DNA of 64,000 nucleotides from Tulasnella sp. 424 (lineage: Eukaryota > Basidiomycota > Agaricomycetes > Cantharellales > Tulasnellaceae). The translations under genes and the position numbers were made by a program. Every line of letters begins with the position of its first letter. The first letter of the stretch is position 1. Shown here in pieces: positions 36,968 to 48,837 of this stretch. The stretch covers positions 62,001 through 126,000 of the forward strand of contig WSUB01000119.1 of the NCBI GenBank assembly GCA_019633425.1, written 5' to 3'. The notes under the pieces are model-generated. The model made no database searches, was not told the origin of the DNA, and saw only the letters and a list, made by a program, of their open reading frames with translations.

Positions 36968-39900
36968 ATGAATCCTGACGCTGAAGACCGGAGTATCGAG
37001 ATGGACGAGCAAGATCTCCACGACACGCCGTCCGACAACCCAGCATCCCCACCACCAGATCTCCACGCACCTTCAGCCGCTTCAGTATCGAGCGCTGTCG
37101 GGGGAGGATCAGCAGACAAGAAGGCGGTCGTTCGTGGTGCCCGGTACGTCCGGCTGTTGTTGTCTCAAACCCCCCGATGTCCCCCGTCCCTCATTATTAT
37201 TCCATATTGACGCATTTATCGTCTCGATTGCCCGATCCAGCGCATGCACGGTATGCCGAACTGCAAAAGTATGTCTTGGGCTAGGCGCTCGCTTTCGTCT
37301 AGGGAAAAAACTGCCCTCTGACTGGATCCCGTGTGCCGTTTTTATGTGTTTTTCATTTCCAGATGCGCTGCATTGGCGGCGACGACCAAAACAGTGATAG
37401 ATTCCCATGCAATCGCTGCAAGAAGGCAAACGCCCAGTGAGTCCAGACAGTTTTAATGAGCGCTTACTGCCATCGTTAAGACTTTGAATGCTAGGTGTAT
37501 TTTCGAGAAACACCGCCGAGGGCGAAAGCCGGGCTCCAAGTGCGTACCTTTCGAAACAACGTATTTCGACGAGCTACATACTAACCTTTCTCTCTCTCTT
37601 AGACTTTCCGAAGCTACTAAAGCCCGGCGAGCATCAAAAGAGGCGGCCAAAGCTGGGGCGGCCGCTGCTGGGCCTCCCACATCATCGACAGCTGGCCCAT
37701 CATCACGGTCACTCCACCCTCTCCCAAAAGTAGAGGAGCAGCATGAATTCATGGATCTCGACACCAGCGGTCATGCACCTCTATCCGCTGTCTCGACTGC
37801 TCCTCCGAACACCGGTCGACCCCGCAGTTTCTCGACCAAAGAGAATCCAGGTCCCGCCCCCTATCACAACCACAACCCCAATGGAAGCGGTCCATCGTCG
37901 GCAGGTCCTCACGCACTCTCACCTACTGGTCCACCGGCTATCCCTCCTCACGCCTTTCCTGGTCCCTATGCTCCTCAATACATGCCAGATGCAGGGAGCA
38001 GTGGCGCACCGGCCATTAGTTCGCCCACATCTCCAACTCGACCAGACAACATGACACGAAAAGGATCTACAGCGTCCGGGGACGATGAGGACTCGCGGTC
38101 GGATGAGAATTTGTTCCCTGGTTCTATGGTCCAGAAGGAGAGGAATAAGTTCCTTTCGATGGTACTCAACCCGCCAAATTCAGCCCCAAACCATCGTGGT
38201 CATAATTCAGGACGTCCTTCGACCGAGGAGCAAAAGGCGTCCGAGAGATGGACCCAGAATCCCGTCTGGGAGCCTCCATCAATTCCCGCGTTGCCCAAGT
38301 GCTTCGACCCACCAAAAGAGGCTTTGCCCGATCCCCTTGACTTGAAGCTCATCACAGAACCGGAAGCTGAATTGCTTTTGGCAAGGTGAGACGTCTTCCT
38401 AGTTGTTGCTAGGTGAGCTGTTCCTGATGCTGGCACGAACGCCCCCTTCGGCAGAGTTCTCCAGCACCTGAACCCTTTCGTCAATCTCTTCGACGAAAGC
38501 CTTCACACCGTTCAATACGTTCGAGCCAGGTCATCTTTCTTGTTTACGGTTCTGATGATGGCAGGGTGCAAGTTCTTCAAGCCCGAGTTGTTCAAGTCTT
38601 TGCAGAAGATGTCCTACGTCTTCGCGTCCAGGTTCGTCACTAGCTGCTTTCCCTGGGCTGAGGAAGGAGAAGACTGACGAGATCTCGACCCTTGTAATGT
38701 AGGGCGCTTGAGGAACAGTGGAAAGGTCTCGAGATCGTGCAAGCGTTCTGTTGCATGGTGTACTGGAAGGAGCCGGAAGACAACGTGAGTGGGCCTTTAC
38801 CCCACAACTCGATCGAAATTGGGAGGCACCTTATATTCACTCGTCATCTTATCTTATCGTTTTCAGCGCACTTGGACTTACATCGGCTACGTAAGCTATT
38901 TCACCGTATTAGCCGCGTCGGGCAATTATTAGTCCCCGTTAACCGAATCGCCGGCTTTGCGCCCCAACCCTTCGTTTCTTCTTTATTGCCATTTCCGCAG
39001 GCTTGCCGTATGGCCGTTGAATTGAAGCTGAATACTTTTACCCATCCGGTACATACGAAAGGAGAAACGGAGCTGCAATGGCGGGAGAGGAGAAATAGGG
39101 AGAGGACGTATTATGTTTTGTGGGTTCACGATAGGAGTTTAAGTATGCAAACTGGACGACCGTGGATGCTGCAAGAGGCGAGTTATTCATTCGATAGGCG
39201 TGGGCAGAGCCCAGTGAGACTGACGGGGATCCCGGGTTTTTCTCGAGACAGGATGAATTGGTTCGAAATTCGATGAATTGGCATTGCAATGGGGTCCGGG
39301 GACCTGTCCGTCCTGAAGATGTCATCGTTGCGGCGTTTGTGCAGCTTCGAAGGCTGTCGGTGAGTTTAATTTCCACTTTGCGGGCGCCTTTCTTTGCCTT
39401 TCCGCTTGTTGCTAGTCTATTGCCGCTGACGCTCCCCGACCCTATTTGCGCAAAAGGCCGAGACTTCGGACGTCTTCTACCTTCGCCGCAACGGTTCCCG
39501 AGACAGTTCCGACGTGAACTATGAAGTCCTTCTCATGGGGTGTAATCGGAAACTGACGGATTGGATCGAGTTCTGGGAACTTGAGATGCAGACCGCTGGT
39601 GGTGGCGAATTCCATGATTTCATCTTGAGGTTCTTCAGGTTGCACGTTAGGCTGTTCTTGAATAGTCTGGGTTTGACTGCTGTGAGTGATTTAACGAAGC
39701 TATTGCGAAGATTATCGTAGCCTGACGTGAGGCGTTCGTTCGTCGGCAAGTCGTCGAATCAAGCGGGTTCGACGTTTAGCTTGCAGTCCCTAACGCTATG
39801 CTATACCTCAGCTAAGGAGACATTGGAGATCGTGACGCACTTCAGCAGGCTTGGTGTATTGGTACGGCCCCCAGGCCTTTCGAGGATGGCATTGGAAGCT

Positions 39901-41341
39901 AAACGTTGTTGTCCCCCGGTAGAAATTTGGTCAGGACGTAATCACCGTGATGTCGGCTTACGCTGCAATCTTCCTCTTGAAGGTATGGGTGTTGGCATTG
40001 ACACGTTGTGAGAGACGTCATTGTTTACGCGTTGTCCTAGTTGCTTCGACGAACGGGTCGACACTCTTCTGCTGGTCTGAATCCTGAGGACGTACACTCC
40101 CTGATCAAACAGACGGCTCGCGCGTTCTACGTTGCTGGCGATTCTGGGTCGCCGTCGACGTCTGCAAAGGCGCACGCTCGTTTCATGAACTCTCTCGTGG
40201 ACAACAAAACGCTTCAGGTGCATGCTTCCGAGTCGCAGTTGGGCTCAGAACACGTACCTCGAGAGGGACTTCCGCGTCAGCCAATGGCTTTACCGTCCCA
40301 GCCTGAGGCGGTGCATATGTATAGCACCCGGCAACAGCAACAGCAACAGCAGCAGCAGCAACAGACCGTCGCGTCTCCCGCGTCGACCATGGGATCACAA
40401 ACCCAGCTTGGTCCCTACGGACCCGGTTCAGCGGGTACCCCTCCCACTCATCCGGAGAACCTGAATATGACGACGAACGCGATGATAGCGCAACAGCAAC
40501 AGCAGCAGCAGATGATGGCGGGCATGCCTGGGCAGATGATGGATGGAAATAATGCGGGAGGGGGACAAATGTACTATGCTCCACCCGCGGGGCGTCCCCC
40601 ACAGCAACAGCAACCACCTCAGCAGGCTCGACGACCCACGATATCACAAGCTCCGTCGTCATACGGTGCGCCGGATCCAAACACTCCACCTAACGCTCAA
40701 CATCCACCTCCACCTCATCACCCGGGTCATATGAGGATGAACTCGACGTCGGGGGTTGTAAACGGATACGGGCCCCATCCGAATCCAGCGAACGGTGCCC
40801 CAGCGGCCGCGGTGAACATCCCGCCGCCTCAGCCGCACTACCACCAGCAACCGCAACCTCAACCCCAGCAACAGCAGCAGCAGCAGCAACCTCAAACGCA
40901 ACAGCAAATGTACGCCGCAGCGCATCATCCGCAAGGGATACCGATGGCGTATGGCGGCGACCAGCCAGCGCAGACGCAGCAGTATCAGGCTGAGCAGGCG
41001 ATACTGATGCCCTTGGGGCAAGGGGACGCGCAACTTGATCGTACGTGCATCCCCGTCTCATTTTTGCGTTGGCATATATATGTTGACCCTCGCACTCGGT
41101 GGCTTTATTTTATAGCAATGTACACCCGTCATATTCTCGACCAATTAGGGTGAGTTGTCTCGTTCGGGCCGTTGCGGTGATACGTGACGTATCTGGGGGG
41201 GAGGACAAGTGAATTGGAAAAAGGCTAATTGGTTAAACCCCACTCTTCATGTTTCACAGAATGCCGGACGTTTTCCCTGCTGGATACGCGGGCGTTGGCG
41301 ACCAATTCGGTGTTGTCGGGGATCAAACCATGTACAGGTGA
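36968..41341 (+). CDS. Zn2Cys6 fungal-specific transcription factor A
   Basis: The ATG at 36968 starts an acidic leader. The zinc cluster (about 37241-37540) reads CTVCRTAKMRC, IGGDDQNSDRFPC, NRCKKANAQC, then the basic FEKHRRGRKPGSK. The spacing C-x2-C-x6-C-x12-C-x2-C-x6-C is typical of GAL4-class DNA-binding domains. The module is cut by three introns. A Ser/Pro-rich linker follows, then the fungal_trans middle homology region from about 38460 (VLQHLNPFVNLFDESLHTVQ; FLFTVLMMAGCKFFKPELFK; RNRERTYYVLWVHDRSLSMQ; TGRPWMLQE). The C-terminus is rich in Gln, Pro and His with long polyQ tracts. Three last exons end GDQTMYR at 41339-41341. The paralog B at 43896-48501 shares exon positions. The regulated pathway is unknown. 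Confidence 0.88.
40331..40366 (+). repeat. CAG/CAA repeat (polyglutamine) in factor A
   Basis: An interrupted CAG/CAA run encodes about 11 glutamines. Further runs lie at about 40490-40510 and 40866-40890. They form a Q-rich C-terminal region that is a probable activation domain. The paralog B has only short Q stretches at the equivalent place. Confidence 0.85.
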
Positions 41342-41381
41342 CGCTTGGCATGAACGAAATTTTGTATACGACGCGCGGAAG

Positions 41382-41400
41382 AAAGGAAGGAAGGAAGGAA
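41382..41400 (+). repeat. AAGG microsatellite
   Basis: Almost five tandem AAGG units occur just after the 3' end of factor A. Confidence 0.9.
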
Positions 41401-43676
41401 TATCTTGGTTTTATTATTACGTTGAACGAAATTTTCCCCCTCCCACTCTCTTTTTTTCTTTTCTTTATTTGAAACGGACTTACGTATAACGCTACTGCTA
41501 TATCTTGAGTTTCCTTTGGTCCGACTAAAAACACAGAGTCGCTACTACTACTCCTGGTTTAGAGTACCTTGGCGATGTGTCGAACAAGGTTTTTTTTTTC
41601 GGGCTCTTTTTTCACTCCCACTCCCGGTGCATCTCGTGATGTTTCGTCTTGCTCGGATCAATTCAAATATTTTCTTTCCTGTCCTGGTGTTTTTTGGGGG
41701 CGCCGTCTCGAAACGTCGCGTTACGGTCTTGGCCGCGGCCGCGTGGGTGTTCGTTCCCGTTTCGGCATTTATGGGGAATCCAATTTCCGTTCAGGATACT
41801 CTTCTCATCTATCAAAAGCTTGCAAGACAGTCGATACAACGTTGAGCTAGATAATTCAAATAGTGAAGCTTTTCTACCTGGAAGGAGATTGGTTGCCCGA
41901 AAGGAGTTGGTGGCCCGCAGGCGTCTGAGGTGATGACGAAAGTTCCTGAATGGGATAATATGCAGACACGCCAAGGGGCCGGCATTCAATTAAGGAAGGG
42001 GAGAAGGGAATAACGCCGACCGGCCCGTGCCGCGTGAACCTCCATCAATTGGTTACCCTGTTTTTTTTTTTTGTTTCCCCGTCGGAAAGTTCACAAAAGA
42101 GCACGTGCCGTTAGGGGTTGGCAGGGAGCCGGTTTTCTGGTATTAGCCTGGGTCAACCCTGCGTGATGCGTGTGCTTTTTTATATTCCCTTGGCCCGGTG
42201 GCCGTGGCTTGGTTCAAACCGAGCGCTTTTTTAGCGCCCGGATGAAGAATAGTGTGGGAGGAAAAGAAACGCGAGGGAAAGCTGGAGGAGACAAATAGGC
42301 TGGATGCCAAGAGAGGCGGACAAAGCCTTTTCTGACATGGCTATGCGTTGTTAGGTGGGATTAGGTGGGTCATGATTCAGGTGTCGGCATAAGAGGGGCG
42401 CCACGGACGGGGACTTTAATTGCGAGCTCAGGTTGGGAGCCGCTCCGCCGTCTCGTTTGTCCGATCAGAGAAGAAAAAGGAGCGATCGGATCCGCAGTGG
42501 CGTCGCTTCCGATCGTGCCCAGCCACGCGACATGTATTTCTTCAGTTTCAGGCAAGACGCCGATGCATTAGGCTCACCGAGCGGCTGGGGCAGGTCTCCA
42601 CCCCCGGATAGGAAACTGCTCTAGGGAGATCATCCCTCGACAATGGCCATCCGGCGGCGGAATTTAGAAGGCTCACGGGCGACTTTTCCATGATGGGCGA
42701 TGGGTGATGGATGGGTTTCGTGGAGCTGAGATGCTTGTTCGGAGAGACAGTTGAGTGAGGAAAGAAGGTTTGAAAAGTCTGAGAGATAAAATATTTTGAT
42801 GCTCCCTGCTGGAAACTCCATCGAGTATAGACGAGGAAGTGGATGTTTTAGACAGATTAGACTACGCCGTTAGCTCACGTTACTGCCCATCGTGGTATGG
42901 TCCATCATCGGATCCTCTTCCCGGTGTCCGCGGACCATGGGCAACGTTCAGGACGACCTCACCTGAACGTTCTCGTCATTCCACACATGCCGGAGTCTCA
43001 CCCACCCATGCTGCGGATGGATGACTTATAGAACCCGTCCGGTGAGTGTGTGTATTGCGCTCTGCGTGAGGACGTGTTCAGCGGGAAACGAGGAAGATGC
43101 CGAGAATAGGTGAAGCGCCCTCCGGCTTTCCGAGTCCGAGAGGAAAACGGGCGAGAAAGGAAAAAAGGCACGCAAAAAAAGAAGGCAAAAAAGAGCGGGA
43201 AGGCGCTTTTTGCTAAATCACACCGTTTCCATGACAGGACGCCAAAGTTCTCGGGAACTCTTTCCTTTAGCGGTAACCGCGTGAGATCGGGATCCACGCC
43301 ATGGGAGTACGCGGGACGTCGAGTAAAAGACGCTGGATCGGGGGCGTCGATGTCCAACAGGGACGGCCACTTCCAACTCCGGGCTGTCCGTTTCCCAAAA
43401 ATTATTAACAAAAAAATTGGGAAACGGCGTTGAGTGTACAAGTGTGCAAAGGCCGAGGTGAAGACGTCATGTCAGGCACGAGGGAAAGAGAAAATCACAA
43501 GAAATAGAAATAAAATAAAATAAAAAAACGAGGGTAGGTATGAGTGAGCTGGCCATGTTGGATGGATGAGGGCAGGGGTACGGGTGTGCAGGGTTCAGCT
43601 CGTGGGGGCAAGACAGAAGGAAGTTGATGAACCCGAGAGCAAATAAGACACCGGACATCCGGCAGTCGGTCTAAAC

Positions 43677-43760
43677 GTTCCTCCCCTCTTCCACTTCCTT
43701 TTCCCCTCCTCTGCTCTCTCCATCCACGAGTCCTCTGGGCCTACCTCGTCGCTACTCTAA
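43677..43760 (+). promoter_or_regulatory. Pyrimidine-rich tract upstream of factor B
   Basis: The plus strand is strongly C/T-rich (cctcccctcttccacttcct and onward), about 140-220 bp before the ATG of factor B. Such CT tracts commonly precede transcription starts in filamentous fungi. Core promoter role is inferred. Confidence 0.4.
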
Positions 43761-43895
43761 GAGCAACACTCCCAGTAGCACCCACTCAGACCTCACCACC
43801 ATCGCAGGTCTCTCTTTCTCTTCGCCCACCGTAAAAAAAGGCCTTGGCCCAAGCGTCACGCAAACAGACACGGCCAATTTAGCACACCCCAAATA

Positions 43896-46800
43896 ATGAA
43901 TTCCGCTCAAGACCACCACCAGCCACAAAACGACGAGGACTACGATCTCGGAGTCGACGAGCACGATGAGATGGCTCCTTCGTCCCCTCAAGCGTCGACC
44001 TCTGGCGCACAGCACGGTGCGACGGGGGATAAGAAGCAGGTGATCCGGGGAGCAAGGTATGCCGGTCTCTCTCTCTCGCGCGCGCGCGGGGCAGGCGGGA
44101 CGGGAGGCGGGCGAGATTGAAATTTCGCGAGTCCCCCCCCCCCCCCCCAAATCAACAATATTGACGGATGCCCCCTCTCTTTCAATTAGAGCATGCATGG
44201 TGTGCAGAGCAGCAAAAGTACGCAAATTTTGGTCTAGGCTCGCGATGAAGACGAAGAAAAAAAAATACTGATTTCGTTGGTTGATTAGATGCGATGCATT
44301 GGCGGAGACGATCAGGCGTCCGACGTTCGCCCTTGCAATAGATGCAAGAAGAATAACGTTCCGTGAGTAGAGCGTTCCGCCTTCTCCCCTTTGCCGTAAA
44401 GGGTTTAGCCCCACTGATCGTCGTTCCACACGTTTTTTCTTCCTCTTCTTCTTTAGGTGTCATTTTGAAAAACATCGTCGAGGTCGAAAGCCAGGCGTCA
44501 AGTGAGTTCGCTTCCTTTCGCATCTTCGTCTTCTCCTCAAGGGAGGGGTTGGCCTTTTGGCGCCTTCGGCTCCTCCTCTTCGCCCTTCGGTATCAACCAA
44601 ATTCGATCCTTTCCGGCGAAAAAAACGCGCCCCGCTTCCTCTTCTTCACTTATCCTTATCCTTACCTTCGACGAAAATCGCTCCTCCTCTCCGTTCGATC
44701 AATCAAATGAGAAGCTAACATTGCACCCTCTCTCTTCTGTTTTGGGTACCTTGAACGCTTTTTTTTCAACATAAATGAATGGGCTTTTTTTTTTTTAGGT
44801 TGAACTCGGGCGATAGGTCAACGCGGGGTGTGGAGAAGTCGCAACATCAAGCTGGCGGCGGATCATCATCAGCTGGTGCTGCCGCTAGACCCAAGCTGGA
44901 GGATGCGTCCTCCACCAGCGCGCCGTACTCTCTCCCGCACCCCAGAAAGTACGAAGATACCTCATCCGCGGATTACATGGACGTCGACCCCTCGTCAACA
45001 AGCGGGCCATCCTCTTCTCGTCCTCATCCTTCACATCCTCCAGCTCACCGGCCACGTGAATATCCAACCGCTACTTACCGCGACGGCGCCTATAACTCTA
45101 ACAATAACAACACGGACACAAGTACGTCAACAGCACCTGTGCCGGCAGAACGGAGGGAAAGTTCAGGTTATCTCGGCGGCGGTCTTCATCCTCCCTCGCA
45201 TCATCATCAGCACGCCGGTCCTACCTCATCTCACCAGAACCAACAACAACGCAACACCCACCACCAGCGTCAACCTTCTCAGTCACAGGAATCCGGGCAC
45301 TCGAGGAACGGGAGCGCGTCGGTCGACGCGGAAGATGATCGGGACGAGAACGTTTACCCTGCGCTGGTGCTGGGTAAAGAGAAGGAGCGGCAGAGCAAGT
45401 TCCTCGCGACCGTGTTGGGTCCTTCGGGAACTCCAGCTGGTGGAGCTGGCGCCGGCGGAGGTGGGTCGGCGGGTCAATCGGGCGGTAAAGGGAAAGCTCC
45501 GGATGTCGACTCGAGTAGGGATGTGATGGGGTTGTTGCCGCCGTGCTTCGACCTGCCCAAGGAAGACTTGCCGGATCCCATTGATTTGGGCATACTCACG
45601 GATAACGATGCCCGGTGGCTTTTGGATAAGTGAGTCTTTTTTTTCCTTCTCTTGTGATTTGCTTTTTCGTTTCTTTTCCGAATGGCCTTTGAGGCTGTTC
45701 GAGTGTGTGTTCGGGCGATCCTTTTACTGATATGCCTCCCTTCTTCTCCCTCGGGGAATTTCACATTCCTCGTTTGTTTTTCCATTTTAGGATATTCGTA
45801 CACTTAAATCCTTTCGTCAACTTGTTCGACCCGATACTCCATACGGTCGAGTACATCCGACAACGATCGCCGTTCCTGTTTACGGTCCTCATGATGGCGG
45901 GGTGCAAGTTTTGGAAACAAGATTTGTTCAAGCCTCTTCAGAAGATGACATATGTTTTTGCATCGAGGTAAAGCCTTCTTAGCGCTCGGATTTCGACCCT
46001 GTTTGCAAATGGGAGAGCTGACGATTTCGCGGCGGCGATGTTGCGGCGCGAATTAGGGCGTTTGACGAGCAGTGGAAGAGCGTGGAAGTTGTACAAGCCT
46101 TTACGTGTTTGGTGTATTGGAAGGAACCGGATGATAATGTCGGTCTTTGAAGTTGATACAACTCGGAAAACGTATTGACGATTTCCCTCTTGCTTTTCAT
46201 TGCTCATGGCCATCTAGCGAACATGGCTCTTCATCGGATACGTGAGTACTGCGTTTCTGAGCGCCGGTTGGACGCGCCTAAATCGCTCATTTCCTTTTTT
46301 TCCCCCCAATTCTGATTCAGGCCTGCCGCCTCGCAATCGAACTCAACCTCAACACCTACACGCGCAAACCCGACCCTAAAGAAACCGAACTCCATATGCG
46401 CGAGCGGAGGAATCGAGAACGGACGTACCTCGTCTTGTTCGTGCATGATCGCTCGTTGGCGATGCAAACCGGACGGCCGTGGATGCTTCAAGAGGTGCGT
46501 TCGGCTTGACGCTCCCCACGGCATGCCTTCGGAAACTGACCATCGGTTTGTTGGGGTTTAGGATGATTTAATTCGGAATTCGGGGAATTGGCATCGACAA
46601 GCTCGGGGTGAGCGAAGACCTGAAGACGTCATTGTCGGCGCTTTCGTCCAGCTCCGGAGGCTCTCGGTGCGCTTTGCCTTGGAACAACTTTCTGGTCCGA
46701 CACTTTATTCTGACGTTATTCCCCGGCAATATTCTTAGGCTGAAACAAGCGACGTTTTCTACCTCCGCAAGAACTCGAGTCGCGACAACTCGGACGTCAA

Positions 46801-48501
46801 TTTCGAAGTCTTACTTAATGGGTGTAACACAAAGTTGACCGGGTGGATGGAGTATTGGGAGAACGAAATGTCATACGGTACGTTGTTTTGATGTCTTACT
46901 TTTTTCGGTGTCTTAGAACTGACGTAAATTGGGGCGCTATTCGGTCTTTTTTTTTTCTAGCCGATGGATCTGAGTTCCATTTCTGCATGCTCCGGTTCTT
47001 CCGATTGCACGTTCGGTTGTTCTTGAATAGTTTGGGGTTGACACAGGTCCGTGCCCCGGCGTTCATGTACTCGATGTGGTGCTGACGACGTACGGGTCGG
47101 TTTTTACAGCGTGAAATTGCCCATACTGGAACCAAGGCCGGATCTGGGTTCAGCATCCAAGCGCTGTCGCTTTGTTATACATCGGCGAAAGAAACGTTGC
47201 AGATCGTGGGGCGATTCAGGGACATGGAGGCTTTGGTGAGTGGGGTCCTCGTCCGTCCCCGTAGTGATAGCCCAGCGTCTGACAAAGCCACACCCCCAGC
47301 GCTTCGGACAGGATGTAATCACGGTCATGAGCGCCTATGCTGCAATCTTCTTGCTGCGGGTAGGTTACTCAAGTGCTCTTATCGCCCGGTTTTCGACTCT
47401 AACGCTGCAGTTGTCCAGCTTGCAAGGCGTACAGGCTACGAAGATACAAATGGCCTCAACCTCGTCGAGATCCGCGGTCTTATCGAACAGACGGCCGCCG
47501 CCTTCTACGACAAAGGGTCCTCGTTATCGTCAGCAGGCGCTGCACATGCACGTTTCCTCTACAGCTTAGTCAAGTCAGATCAGGATATGGAGCTCCGAAG
47601 ACAGCGATCCCAGTCAGCAGCAATGCATAGTCGAAGTGGACCCCCAAGCAGTCAGACCACCGGAACAGCAAGTGCCATGGGACCCCCGCAGGTGCCCCTC
47701 GAAAGAGCAAAGACGGAATCTGCGGGTTCGTTGTCGGTGAACACTGAGATCGCGTACTCGCCACAACAGTCCATGGTCACCAACACTCCCATGTCTGCCC
47801 GCTCCACCTCGGACGTCCGGTCACCTCCTAGTGGAAACTATCCTTCGCAACCTCGACCTGAAAGCCTCACCATCACCACAACCGTCGTCCGCCCGCCCAT
47901 GCTTCCCGCTTCCTTCTCGTCGTCTGCTGAGACCATCTACCACTCGGCACAGTCCAACCTCCATCCACCACAGCTTCCTCCTCACTGGCACCACCAGCAA
48001 GCAGCCCAAAGCCAATCCGTCATGACGTCTGGTCCGCAAAACGGTATGGCATATACCAACGGTGCCGTGGATCAACAGCAATCCGGCGGCTACCCGCAGC
48101 AGCCTCATTACCAGCAACAGTCTCAACAACATAATGGGATGCAGGTTCAGTATGCCGAAGGGATGTCAGGATCGGTGTCGAGTCCAGACTTGGCTACGCA
48201 GTTGCTACTGCAGTCGGTACCGAGTGATCCGAGCGTAGAGGGTGAGTGACTTTACCCGGTGCCGCCCGGGAACTAAGCTAACCCAGAGTTTCTCTTCACA
48301 CAGCCCAATATAGCCAGCACATGTATGAACAACTAGGGTATGTTTTGAATTCGGCATGGTGTGTGCAGCGCTCGATACTGATCGAACACGATTTACAGCA
48401 TCCAAGGCGCTCATTTACACGACACCGTGTCTTATATTGCACCAGCCACTCATCCTCATCTTCCGATTGTTGGGGACCAGCAGATGTTCGGCCAGTTTTA
48501 A
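43896..48501 (+). CDS. Zn2Cys6 fungal-specific transcription factor B (paralog of A)
   Basis: The ATG at 43896 starts MNSAQDHHQPQNDEDYDLGV. The zinc cluster (about 44190-44500) reads CMVCRAAKMRC, IGGDDQASDVRPC, NRCKKNNVPC, then FEKHRRGRKPGVK, with introns at the same places as in A. A His/Ser/Asn-rich linker (44820-45480) is followed by the fungal_trans region: HLNPFVNLFDPILHTVEYIR, FLFTVLMMAGCKFWKQDLFK, RNRERTYLVLFVHDRSLAMQ and TGRPWMLQED. The Q-rich tail is milder than in A. Last exons read AQYSQHMYEQLG, then IQGAHLHDTVSYIAPATHP, ending QQMFGQF at 48499-48501; the TGA-free joining uses a 64-nt intron after 48340. The gene is a tandem duplicate of A with well-separated coding divergence, so the duplication is old. 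Target genes unknown. Confidence 0.88.
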
Positions 48502-48837
48502 TTTTCGTTTTCCTTCGAGCTGCGCTGCACACCTGTTGGCCCTTATCTCTCCCCACTATCCAAATCTATCACTGTTCCCTTCCCCCGCTGACGTCGTCTA
48601 TATTTTTACTCTTTCCCCCCTCCAATTTGCATCTCTTCTTCGCACCTTTTTGTACCGATATCGTATTCTTACTCTGCTTTTCATTGTATATGTGTTATAT
48701 CTCACGCTTTCCGTTTTTGTTCTGTATGCGTTCAGCTGCTTTCATGTTGGAATGCTCCTCCTCTCTTTCTCGAAATGTTATCGATTAACGTAGCGCATAC
48801 ATTGTTGATTTGGTGCACCCGCCATTGCTAGCTAGTC

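Larger units (their letters stand above)
41342..43895. other. 2.5-kb non-coding interval between the two Zn2Cys6 genes
   Basis: I find no convincing gene. The interval includes an AAGG microsatellite (41382-41400), a poly-T run near 42061-42074, a small hairpin (agcgcttttttagcgc near 42219-42236) and a pyrimidine-rich stretch at about 43677-43760. It is by far the longest gene-free stretch outside the duplicated clusters, so a long promoter or an unannotated non-coding transcript is possible. Confidence 0.55.

Noticed and set aside
42187..42222. tRNA-like promoter boxes (tggcccggtgg and ggttcaaacc)
   Set aside because: The A-box to B-box distance is only about 24 nt, too short for a tRNA, and no acceptor stem can be paired.
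42998..43441. ORFs of about 100-150 codons on both strands between the Zn2Cys6 genes
   Set aside because: The composition is low-complexity (A-rich giving Lys/Arg), with no splice-consistent extension and no recognisable family.
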